A stretch of DNA of 64,000 nucleotides from Crassaminicella profunda (GTDB lineage: Bacteria; Bacillota; Clostridia; Peptostreptococcales; Thermotaleaceae). Of the stretch, positions 50,579-58,517 are shown piece by piece. The stretch's first letter is position 1, and each line of letters starts with the position of its first letter. Made by a program: the position numbers and the translations under genes. Under the pieces are notes generated by a model. That model searched no databases. It saw nothing but the letters and a program-made list of their open reading frames with translations, and was not told the origin of the DNA. The DNA lies in assembly GCF_019884785.1 (NCBI RefSeq), contig NZ_CP082326.1, positions 1,295,355 to 1,359,354 of the forward strand. Direction: 5' to 3'.

Positions 50579-52139
50579 GGCCTTTAGGTTGTAGCACCAC
50601 CTTTGAAATAAATTTGATCAAAAGATCCTGATAAGTTTGCCAGTTTCTTTGAATATAGGTCGTATCTGTAAGGTTAAAGTCTGCTAATTGTTCTTTGAGT
50701 GTAGGGAGGTTATTCATAGCACTTGTAAATATGGCTTTTTCTTGTCCTAGGTTATTGATAGTGGATCTAATTTCTTTTATTTTTCCTTGTAATTCTGCTA
50801 TTTTTTTTCTATTAGATGTTGTCATGGATTTAGCATAATCATCAATTTGTTTTCTAAACTTTTGTTCCTTTGTGGTTAAATCATTTTTTTGATTTCTTAT
50901 TTCAGTATTTAAGGTATCTAATTTTTTCTTAAGAATCCCTTGAATGATTGCATTGTCACAATCAAATATGACTTGATGAAATATTTTATAGATGAGCAAA
51001 TCTATGTCTATATTTGTACATCCTTGATTACATGAATAAATATTTGTGTTTTTTACAAGTTGAATAGGGGAATTACACTTTTGGCAGTACAGCAAATTTC
51101 CAAACAAATACTGGGGTTCAGGAATACCATACTTTAGTTTATAAAACTTTAGATAACATGTTTTCCAATCTTCCCAAGCGATCAAACCATCTATGTTTGT
51201 GCATTCTCTAAATCCTTCATCTAATAGAATATAACGTTCATTTTCTTCAGCCCATTCTACAAAATCTTCTATATCATCTATTTCCATTTTTCGTATTTTA
51301 CCCCCATATACAGGTCTTTGGAGGAAATCGATGATGAATTGTTTGTTGAACTTTCTATCAGCATTTTCTATAGTATTCATTTGATCTGCAAATTGTTTTA
51401 TTGCAGTATCATAGTCTATGTCTGTACATGGAAATATCATAAAAGATGCAAAAATTTTTTTAGCAAAGTCAATTTGTTGAGGGATTTCTTCAAATTCATG
51501 TTTTTTTCCTTCTTTTTTCTTATAGCCATAGGGAGGATAATTTCTAGATTGATATATACCATCATTCCTTAAAAATTGTCTTCCATCTGTAGTTCTTCTT
51601 ACAATGTTTTCAGGTTCTAAGGTGCTTATAGCTATGAGCATGTTTTCAAGGAAGCTAGACAGATAGCTATGCTGACTGCTTACTAGTTCGCCTTCATTTA
51701 CATAAAAAACACGAACATCATAATGGCGAAAAATTCTACGAATCTGCATAAAGTCATCAACTCTACGTGAAAGACGATCTCTTCTAGTGAGAACGACTGT
51801 TTTGAACATACCTGCTGCCAAATCATTAAGGAGCTTTTTAAATCCTGGGCGATCATAGAAACGCATTTTTCTACCAGATTTTTTGTCTTGATAGGTATCA
51901 TAAAGGATCAGATTGTTTCCTTTAATAAACTTTTTACAATCCTCTAATTGCGAAGGAATTGAAAAGGTATCTTGAGGACCTGATTTTCTTGCATAGACAG
52001 CTGCATAATCTTCTGGGGTTGGTTCATATGGAGTTGTTTTTTCTTCTTTCTCCTTATTTTTATCTTTTGGTTGATTAAATTTTTGTTGTGCTTTGATATA
52101 TTCTTCGATCTCAGTCATTTTTTCTAGTTGACTTTTCAT
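50547..52139 (-). CDS. Large serine recombinase B
   Basis: A 530-residue recombinase with a ~40-residue charged extension before the catalytic domain. Nucleophile Ser53 lies in AAVYARKSGPQDT, and VVLTRRDRLSRRVDDF carries the Arg residues. The recombinase domain (YPPYGYKKKEGKKHEFEEI; RPVYGGKIRKMEI), a zinc ribbon (CQKCNSPI ... CNQGC) and a coiled coil (about 400-470) follow. It starts inside a 51-residue ORF and overlaps recombinase A at its end. A pair of adjacent, distinct LSR genes recalls the ccrA/ccrB arrangement of SCC elements. Confidence 0.92.
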   Translation of the reverse strand: MKSQLEKMTEIEEYIKAQQKFNQPKDKNKEKEEKTTPYEPTPEDYAAVYARKSGPQDTFSIPSQLEDCKKFIKGNNLILYDTYQDKKSGRKMRFYDRPGFKKLLNDLAAGMFKTVVLTRRDRLSRRVDDFMQIRRIFRHYDVRVFYVNEGELVSSQHSYLSSFLENMLIAISTLEPENIVRRTTDGRQFLRNDGIYQSRNYPPYGYKKKEGKKHEFEEIPQQIDFAKKIFASFMIFPCTDIDYDTAIKQFADQMNTIENADRKFNKQFIIDFLQRPVYGGKIRKMEIDDIEDFVEWAEENERYILLDEGFRECTNIDGLIAWEDWKTCYLKFYKLKYGIPEPQYLFGNLLYCQKCNSPIQLVKNTNIYSCNQGCTNIDIDLLIYKIFHQVIFDCDNAIIQGILKKKLDTLNTEIRNQKNDLTTKEQKFRKQIDDYAKSMTTSNRKKIAELQGKIKEIRSTINNLGQEKAIFTSAMNNLPTLKEQLADFNLTDTTYIQRNWQTYQDLLIKFISKVVLQPKGHDYTINIQYI

Positions 52140-52266
52140 TATTTCTCACCTCTGATATTTGCTTGTCAAAGAAATAATCTACCATATATTTGATAAATTT
52201 TAATTTTGCATTTTCACTTTCACCATAGACAACCTGTATGAGAGTGGATTTATTTGTTCTTTTCAT
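52111..52266 (-). CDS. Small ORF leading the recombinase operon (51 aa)
   Basis: ATG at 52266 with SD GGGAGGT 6 nt upstream; starts MKRTNKSTLIQVVYGESENA and ends in the first codons of recombinase B (29-nt overlap). Short frames of 40-50 residues just before serine recombinase genes are common in clostridial elements. It may couple translation or act as a small accessory protein. Confidence 0.7.
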   Translation of the reverse strand: MKRTNKSTLIQVVYGESENAKLKFIKYMVDYFFDKQISEVRNNEKSTRKND

Positions 52267-52643
52267 TTTGACCTCCCTAAAATATATTCAAAGTATGAAG
52301 ATTATAAACATAGAAATTTTCAGTGTAAAAGTATTTAGAATTATGGACAAGCATTTGATGATAAAAAGAATGATAATATGACATATTTAAATGGTTTTTC
52401 AACTGGTTTAGTAAAATAGCTACAATGAAGTCTAAGGTATATGGAGTGTCAAAGGGCGTTGATTGAAGTTTAAGGATTACTTTTAATTTTAAGGTTTAAA
52501 GAATTAGTACACCTTAAACTTAAAATTTTACATGTTCTATGACGTCCTTGGCATTAGGATGTGCAGAGAAATAGATATTATTCATATTTTTGCATATTCA
52601 AATTTGTGAATTAAATGGTGATAATAACAGGAAACAAAAAATA
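52267..52643. other. Intergenic DNA upstream of the recombinase operon
   Basis: AT-rich. It contains the dyad AAGGTTTAAAGAATTAG...CACCTTAAACTT (imperfect, about 52491-52518), and a stretch ATGGACAAGCATTTGATGATAA (in part) that resembles P' GGACAAGCAT. It is the likely place of the operon's promoter; no gene seen. Confidence 0.3.
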
Positions 52644-52683
52644 AAAAGGAACTCTAAAACATTTAGTAATAGAGTTCCTTTTT
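52644..52683. terminator. Bidirectional terminator after lipoprotein gene
   Basis: AAAAGGAACTCT and AGAGTTCCTTTTT pair perfectly around a 15-nt loop. On the - strand it ends the lipoprotein gene. Confidence 0.85.
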
Positions 52684-52705
52684 CAACAATATAACGACAA
52701 TAGCG

Positions 52706-53242
52706 TTAAGATATTGCCATTTCTAAAATCTCTAGCTGCCATCCATCATCTTTATAAGTAGCTTTATATTTTGGAAAAACTGCACCTAAGTTGCCAAACC
52801 AAGAAGTAGCTTCAATGATAGATTCATTGTCACTATACTCTTGAAATCTTATGGATAACAGCGTTCCATCTATAGTGCATTGTAAATTACCGTTATCGTC
52901 ATATTTGAACTTGGCACTATCATTTTTAACTTCTTTAAAATCATATACATTTGATGATAAAACGGAAAGATCTTTTAATACTTCATTTTTAGCTTCATCA
53001 CTTAAACTTTCTAATGTATCTAATTCTACAGATATAAACCCATTACCACCATTTTCTTCCTTGAAAGCAGCTTTCATAGCAGATACATATAGGTCTATTC
53101 TTTTTCTTTCTTCAGAACTAATTTCTTGTGTAGCATTTTTTGTTTCTGTAGGGTTCTGATTTGTTAAAGGTTGTTGTGAAGTACATCCAATGGCAATTGA
53201 AGTAAGGATGCATATTAATAGTGCTAGTAGTATTTTTTTCAT
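52706..53242 (-). CDS. Lipoprotein, paralogue of the one at 17660
   Basis: A 178-residue lipoprotein (KKILLALLICILTSIAIGC, lipobox Cys20, then a Thr/Gln/Asn-rich linker). The rest matches the protein at 17660 with scattered changes. Synonymous and nonsynonymous differences are spread evenly, so the duplication is not very recent. An XRE regulator gene lies 97 bp upstream in the same direction here, while only its remnant is left at the other locus. Function unknown. Confidence 0.83.
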   Translation of the reverse strand: MKKILLALLICILTSIAIGCTSQQPLTNQNPTETKNATQEISSEERKRIDLYVSAMKAAFKEENGGNGFISVELDTLESLSDEAKNEVLKDLSVLSSNVYDFKEVKNDSAKFKYDDNGNLQCTIDGTLLSIRFQEYSDNESIIEATSWFGNLGAVFPKYKATYKDDGWQLEILEMAIS

Positions 53243-53338
53243 ATCTATTTACCTCCAATAAAGTTTTAATATTATATTAGACGGTTTTATTCGATACTTT
53301 GTTCCAAATGGTTTTAATTTATATAGAGATTGTGTGAG

Positions 53339-53800
53339 CTAGTAGTGGGAATTGTTATGTGTATGTAGCTTTTTACAGAAATTGATTTCATGTTGAATGT
53401 GATCTATAACAATATTCATAGATTCTTCGTCAAATTGTGAATCAGAAGCAATAGATAGATACAAATCTATAAGCGTACTTATATGATCTTTTAAGAAAGT
53501 AGGTGTTTGATTAGAAGTGTTACATAAAGCTTTTAATGATATATCGATAGAATGCTTGTTTATATCTACTTGATTAAAGTTTATGTATGATGGATCTATA
53601 AGCTCAGTAGAAGAAATATCTAATGCTTCTATGATTTTATGGAGTAGTTCAAGCTTAAAGACATCATATCTCCCATTTTCAATATTATTGATTAGACCAG
53701 ATGATACATTTAATCGATCTGCAAATTCAGCAGTTGAATAATGTTTGGTTTTTCGATATTCACGTATTTTTTTACCCAGTTCTTTATAAATAGTAGACAT
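53339..53800 (-). CDS. XRE-family transcriptional regulator
   Basis: A 153-residue protein with an N-terminal Cro/CI helix-turn-helix (LGKKIREYRKTKHYSTAEFADRLNVSSGLINNIENGRYDVFKLELL in parts, residues 7-52) and a helical C-terminal region (about 75-150) of the SinR/immunity-repressor kind. It is upstream of the lipoprotein gene and divergent from the NACHT gene at 53982, with a ~180-bp shared region; it may regulate both. SD AGAGGGGG lies before the ATG. Confidence 0.85.
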   Translation of the reverse strand: MSTIYKELGKKIREYRKTKHYSTAEFADRLNVSSGLINNIENGRYDVFKLELLHKIIEALDISSTELIDPSYINFNQVDINKHSIDISLKALCNTSNQTPTFLKDHISTLIDLYLSIASDSQFDEESMNIVIDHIQHEINFCKKLHTHNNSHY

Positions 53801-53981
53801 GGAATATACCCCCTCTTTATATATATCATTGACAATATTTACAATAAATAGTATTGTATGAGAGTAAATATGAAGATTGTGCCATAATAATGCTAAATTT
53901 ATTTTAATATTATATTTTTAAATATAAAATATAGCGAGTTAGAAGACATTGAGGGTATAACTAATAAGAGGAGTGAGCATA

Positions 53982-55964
53982 ATGAATGAGATAATATTAA
54001 CTACAGCAGGAGCTTTAGTGGGTACAGTAGTTGAAACTTGGGTTAAGCCGAAGTTAGAAGATTTATATAAAAAGAAGGAAATAGATCATAATTTTTATAA
54101 TCTAGTTTCTGAAAACTTTGCTAATTATTTAAGTGAAGTTTATAAGAATCAGTTAGTAATCAATACAATAGTATTTCGTAACCAGCAGAAAATAATTGAC
54201 GAGTTATATTTTCCGTTATATGTGAATAAATATGATAATGAAGGTGAAAATGTAAGCATTCAGATAGATAAATATGTTGATGAATTTATTCCAAAGTATA
54301 AGAAAATACTAATTACAGATACCGCAGGAATGGGTAAATCTACGATTATGAAATGGTTGTTTATTAGTGCTATTAGGCAGAAAGTTGGCATACCCATATT
54401 TATTGAATTGAGAAAACTTTCTAAAGATAATAAAGTTATAAAACAGATTTTTAAGAGTATCAATCCTATAGATAACAATTTTAATACTGAATATATACTA
54501 AAGTTATTGAAAAGAGGTGATTTTATTTTCTTCTTTGATGGATATGATGAAATTCCTACTAAAGATAGAGAAGAAGTGACGAATGATATTCAAGAATTTA
54601 TATCTAAAACTGGAGAAAATTTGTTTATCATCTCATCAAGAGAAGAAAGAGCACTAATGAGTTTTGGAGATTTCCAGCGTTTTAATATTAAACCATTAGA
54701 AAAAGAAGAAGCATATGATTTAATTAAAAAATATGATAAAAATGGGGATGTATCTAAAGAACTAATTACTAAAATTGGAGTTGATGAAAATTTTAAGTTG
54801 TTAAAAGAATTTTTAACAAATCCATTAATGGTATCACTTTTATATAAAGCATATGAGTTTAAAAAATCCATCCCATACAAGAAACATATCTTTTATAGAC
54901 AAGTATATGATGCATTATTTGAAGACCATGATTATACAAAAGGTGGAAGTTTTGTTCATGAAAAGAAGAGTAAACTAGATATTGATGATTTCGAAACTAT
55001 ATTAAAGATAATTGCTTATGAATCATTTAAAAAGGGAAAAATTATATTTGACAGAGATGAGATTATACAACTAATTAAAATTGCAAAAGAAAAGAGTCCG
55101 CATATTCAGTTTAAAGAAAGTGAGTTTTTAGAGGATTTAATAGTATCTGTTCCTTTGTTTGCCAAAGATGGTGTAGATTATAAATGGATACATAAATCAT
55201 TCCAAGAATACTTTGCAGCTAAATATATATGTCATAATTTAAAAAATAAACAGAAAGATATATTAGTAAGCATGAGTAGAAGTATGAATAATGATAACTA
55301 CTATAATGTTTTAGATTTTTGCTATGATATTGATTATCTTACATTCAAAAGAACAATAATATTTGATTTGATATCAAATTACATAGAATACTATAATAAT
55401 TCTTATAAGAATTTCATTTCAGATGAAATAACGAACAAGAACATTAATATGAGAAAACGAATAACGTTTTTGTATGAGTATTTTATTATTGGTAAAAAAG
55501 ACTTTGATGGAGCTGATTTGTCAGAGGTGCATAAAAAATGTGCAGAGAAAATACGAGATATTATTTTTGAGAAAAATATACGTTTTCGAGGTTTAATGAG
55601 AAGCTCTTTATTTGACGACTTTGCTATTGGATATTGTAGTTCTCCTCATACAAATATAGCTAAACTATTATATAATAAAGGAGAAGATTTTATAAAATTT
55701 GAGTACAATCCAATGCAAATAGAGGAATTGGTACTACAAGGATTAACTTATGATGATCCAATATTTTTAAATGATTCTAAAGACAATGTATTGAATGAAA
55801 ATAATAACTTTACGATAATGAATGAAATTATTAATGAATTAAAAGAAAGAGAACCAGATGATATATCAAAGTGTTTGGAGTTAGATATTGATAAATGCAT
55901 TAGATTAAAAGTACTAATAGAAAAAGAAATCCAAAAAGAAAATGAAGAGGTTGACATATTTTAG
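53982..55964 (+). CDS. NACHT-domain NTPase, candidate antiphage protein
   Basis: A 660-residue protein. The N-terminal ~95 residues are helical with a hydrophobic start (ILTTAGALVGTVVETWVKP). The NACHT ATPase follows: Walker A TDTAGMGKST (Lys at about 119), Walker B FIFFFDGYDEI (about 181-191), ISSREE (sensor), and a helical arm with NPLMVSLLYKAYEF and HKSFQEYFAAKYI, the usual end of NACHT modules. The last ~230 residues have no repeats I recognise. Bacterial NACHT proteins are known antiphage sensors. The ATG at 53982 is used because AAGAGGAG is 8 nt upstream. It stands next to the third LSR and is a typical cargo gene. Confidence 0.85.
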   Translation: MNEIILTTAGALVGTVVETWVKPKLEDLYKKKEIDHNFYNLVSENFANYLSEVYKNQLVINTIVFRNQQKIIDELYFPLYVNKYDNEGENVSIQIDKYVDEFIPKYKKILITDTAGMGKSTIMKWLFISAIRQKVGIPIFIELRKLSKDNKVIKQIFKSINPIDNNFNTEYILKLLKRGDFIFFFDGYDEIPTKDREEVTNDIQEFISKTGENLFIISSREERALMSFGDFQRFNIKPLEKEEAYDLIKKYDKNGDVSKELITKIGVDENFKLLKEFLTNPLMVSLLYKAYEFKKSIPYKKHIFYRQVYDALFEDHDYTKGGSFVHEKKSKLDIDDFETILKIIAYESFKKGKIIFDRDEIIQLIKIAKEKSPHIQFKESEFLEDLIVSVPLFAKDGVDYKWIHKSFQEYFAAKYICHNLKNKQKDILVSMSRSMNNDNYYNVLDFCYDIDYLTFKRTIIFDLISNYIEYYNNSYKNFISDEITNKNINMRKRITFLYEYFIIGKKDFDGADLSEVHKKCAEKIRDIIFEKNIRFRGLMRSSLFDDFAIGYCSSPHTNIAKLLYNKGEDFIKFEYNPMQIEELVLQGLTYDDPIFLNDSKDNVLNENNNFTIMNEIINELKEREPDDISKCLELDIDKCIRLKVLIEKEIQKENEEVDIF

Positions 55965-56358
55965 TTTAAAAGTTGCTAAGAAATTTATTATCTTATCTTT
56001 ATAAACATAGATGATTTTTAAATAAAAATAAGTAAAGAAAATGGGTAGAATTTATAAAAGAGTCTCTTTTTATAATTAAAAGAGATTTTATTTTTACCGA
56101 ATTACTATTTGAGACTATTAAAATAGTATAACTTAAATATTTTAGAAAAAGCAAACAGATAAGATATCAAATATATTCTTAGAAATTTAGATTGATTTCT
56201 AGCATGTTTTGTATCTCGAATACCTTGAGTAATATATGTCATGCTAGTGTGAAAATTGATATAACTAATATGAATCCATAAAAAATGGGTTCTTTTTTTA
56301 ATAGATATGCAATTGGACAAATCCTCCCTTCATATACATAACCAAAGGGGGCGTGTAT
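55965..56358. other. Intergenic DNA between NACHT gene and third recombinase
   Basis: Contains a terminator at 56063-56095. The remainder is AT-rich and has a weak - strand frame at 56105-56320 without SD or known similarity. AATTGGACAAATCCTCCC near 56309 precedes the small ORF; I see no clear promoter. Confidence 0.3.
56063..56095 (+). terminator. Terminator after NACHT gene
   Basis: TCTCTTTT (56063-56070) pairs with AAAAGAGA (56078-56085), followed by TTTTATTTTT. Confidence 0.65.
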
Positions 56359-56481
56359 ATGGAAATGCCAGTAAGCATTGAGCAAAAGAAAGCCATTGCA
56401 GAAATACTTGCAGATATTATATACGAACAGATGTTAAAGGATGCCAATGAAAAAAATGGCGATGCCTCAAAGGACGAATAG
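56359..56481 (+). CDS. Small ORF before the third recombinase (40 aa)
   Basis: MEMPVSIEQKKAIAEILADI... ending in DASKDE, with SD AAAGGGGGCG 6 nt before the ATG. Acidic and helical. It lies 60 bp before the LSR gene. As with the 51-residue ORF at 52266, a short helical frame precedes the recombinase. Confidence 0.65.
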   Translation: MEMPVSIEQKKAIAEILADIIYEQMLKDANEKNGDASKDE

Positions 56482-56541
56482 ATTTGTAATGGCTATCTGA
56501 TACTAAAGAAAGATAGTCATTTCAATTTTGGAGGGAAGTTT

Positions 56542-58128
56542 ATGAAAAAGCGTGTGATTGGATACACAAGAGTTAGCACGCAGATGCAGGCAGATGAAGG
56601 ATTGTCCCTGGAAGCACAAAAGACCAACCTAGAGGATTATTGCAAAAGATATGATTATGAGTTTTTAGGAATCTATCAAGATGCAGGACTTTCAGGCAAA
56701 AATACCAATAGACCTGAATTGATGAAATTGATTCATGATGCACAAAAAAAGCTATTTGATATTGTTTTGGTATGGAAGATTAGTCGGATTTCTAGAAATT
56801 TGAAGGATCTTTTAACCATTGTTGAGGATTTAGAAAAACATGATATAGCTCTTATTAGCTGTACAGAACCCTTTGATACTTCTACCCATTTGGGAAAGGC
56901 ATTTTTGCAGATATTAGGTACCTTTGCAGAGCTTGAAAGAAATACTTTGGCTGAGAATGTCAAGATGTCTCTTATTGATAATGCGAAAAAGGGAAAGTGG
57001 AATGGGGGATTGGTATATGGATATGATGCTGTAGATGGAGAACTCTTTGTCAATGAAGAAGAATCAGCCGTTGTAAAGAAAATATATGATTTGTATATAC
57101 AGGGATGGGGTTATGGGAAAATCATCAACCATTTAAATAGTCAGTATATCAAGTCAAAAAGAGGTGCAGCATGGACCTTACAGCAGATTAAGAGGACACT
57201 GTCTAATCCTATTTACATAGGAGAGAAATCCTACAATAAAATCATCGACAAAGGAACAAACCCTAGAGTGAATCCAAAAGAGGAAGCTATTATTATCCAT
57301 GAAAATTCTCATATTCCTATTATTGAACAAAGTCGGTTTGAATTGGTACAAAGACTGATAAAATCCAAATCCTTAAGAAAGCAAAATCTAAAACATATCC
57401 ATTTATTATCAGGAATTTTGAAATGTCCCTATTGTCATGAGGGGATGGTGACAAAAAGAGCAGGTGGGAAAAAAGTAGATGGGGTAAGAGTCTATAGAAA
57501 CTATTACCAATGTCAGACTTATCATAATAAGAGAGGATGCAGGTCATTTTTAGTCAATGAAGAAAAGATGGAAGCGGATGTTTTAGAGCATTTGGTGAAG
57601 TTTTTTTCGGATGAAGAGATTGTAAGGTTTACCTTGATGTTACTTAATAAAAAGATTAATAAGAAAAATCAACCTCTACAAGAAAAGCTATCAGAGATTG
57701 AAAAAGAACTACATAAAAATAGAGAAGAAATTAATAATTTAATTCATTTTATTTCAAAGACACCGAATATTGATCATACACAATTTGAGGAAGAAGTTCA
57801 AAAAAGGCAAAAGGAAATAGAACTATTGCAAAAAGAAAGAATGAAAAATCTTCAAAGGGTTAATGGAAATGGAATCGAAGAAATAGATATTGATAGGGCT
57901 ATGAAGTATGTAAGAAAGATCAAAGATACATTAGAAAATTGTACAGATAGAGAAACTTTAAGAAGGTTGATTGCAACCATTGTGAGTGATGTACTTGTAG
58001 ATGAAAATAAGGAACTTGTGGAGATTAAAGTTTGGTTTAACAATATTACTGAGTTAGACAGTACTACGATTAGGTTGCCATTAGGTAACTCTCGGGAACG
58101 CGAGAGAAATTACAACTCGAGCAATTAA
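56542..58128 (+). CDS. Large serine recombinase C, integrase next to attR
   Basis: A 528-residue recombinase. The catalytic domain (1-140) has RVIGYTRVSTQMQ with nucleophile Ser12, GLSGKNTNRPEL and LVWKISRISRNLKDL with the active-site Arg residues. The recombinase domain (GLVYGYDAVDGELF; LSNPIYIGEKSY), a zinc ribbon (CPYCHEGM ... CQTYHNKRGC) and a coiled coil (about 370-440) follow. The SD GGAGGGAAG is 6 nt before the ATG. The crossover point of the yunB attR falls in codon 519: the last nine residues (RERNYNSSN) are encoded by DNA homologous to yunB, so integration changes the enzyme's C-terminus. It is the best candidate for the yunB-specific integrase. Confidence 0.94.
   Translation: MKKRVIGYTRVSTQMQADEGLSLEAQKTNLEDYCKRYDYEFLGIYQDAGLSGKNTNRPELMKLIHDAQKKLFDIVLVWKISRISRNLKDLLTIVEDLEKHDIALISCTEPFDTSTHLGKAFLQILGTFAELERNTLAENVKMSLIDNAKKGKWNGGLVYGYDAVDGELFVNEEESAVVKKIYDLYIQGWGYGKIINHLNSQYIKSKRGAAWTLQQIKRTLSNPIYIGEKSYNKIIDKGTNPRVNPKEEAIIIHENSHIPIIEQSRFELVQRLIKSKSLRKQNLKHIHLLSGILKCPYCHEGMVTKRAGGKKVDGVRVYRNYYQCQTYHNKRGCRSFLVNEEKMEADVLEHLVKFFSDEEIVRFTLMLLNKKINKKNQPLQEKLSEIEKELHKNREEINNLIHFISKTPNIDHTQFEEEVQKRQKEIELLQKERMKNLQRVNGNGIEEIDIDRAMKYVRKIKDTLENCTDRETLRRLIATIVSDVLVDENKELVEIKVWFNNITELDSTTIRLPLGNSRERERNYNSSN
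58085..58115 (+). other. attR-like junction between recombinase C and yunB 3' remnant
   Basis: Left of GAA (58096-58098) is GTAACTCTCGG from the element; right of it CGCGAGAGAAATTACAACTC matches native yunB GCCAGAGAAATTGCAACTCG (62921 on). Only GAA is shared with the yunB 5' junctions (GAGGTGAACCCG). Confidence 0.75.
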
Positions 58129-58222
58129 CGAATCTGTAAAAACAAAAGTTTCAGAAGACATAAAATACCCGGATTTAATTTTTATTAGAACAGATAATGA
58201 AGGAAATGTAACAAGCATGTAA
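58099..58222 (+). pseudogene. yunB: yunB internal fragment (3' side of the attachment site)
   Basis: About 124 bp homologous to 62920-63043 of intact yunB: GAATCTGTAAAAACAAAAGT, TTTCAGAAGACATAAAATAC, then GATTTAATTTTTATTAGAAC and AGATAATGAAGGAAATGTAA. After ATGTAAGC the match is lost and the rest of the gene is missing. This is what remains of the yunB copy that was split by the element. Confidence 0.88.
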
Positions 58223-58517
58223 GCAAATTCATGTATTGTAAAAATGCTAAAAATAATTACATAGTATACTTAATATACCCAATTTCAAAGGAAGAAATTG
58301 ACGACAGAACTTTATTTTTATAGAATGGAAGCAGACTAAATCTATAGAAGAAAATAACATATAAATAAATCAGTGACTGAGAATTATAAAAGAAGTTAGG
58401 GATGTACCAAGATTCGACATTTTATAACAAACAATTATTATAAAATGTTGTTGTGAAAATATAAGAAAAAGTAAATATAGCTAAGATTTATAGTATACGT
58501 ATCAGAAAAATAGAAGG
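58223..58517. other. Intergenic DNA after yunB remnant
   Basis: AT-rich with no gene, repeat or hairpin that I can support. It may still contain decayed yunB 3' sequence. Confidence 0.3.

Noticed and set aside
52340-52390. P' block copy near ATGGACAAGCATTTGATGATAA upstream of the recombinase pair
   Set aside because: Only about 20 bp resemble P' (GGACAAGCAT plus A-rich DNA) and no junction or promoter part is present; likely chance.
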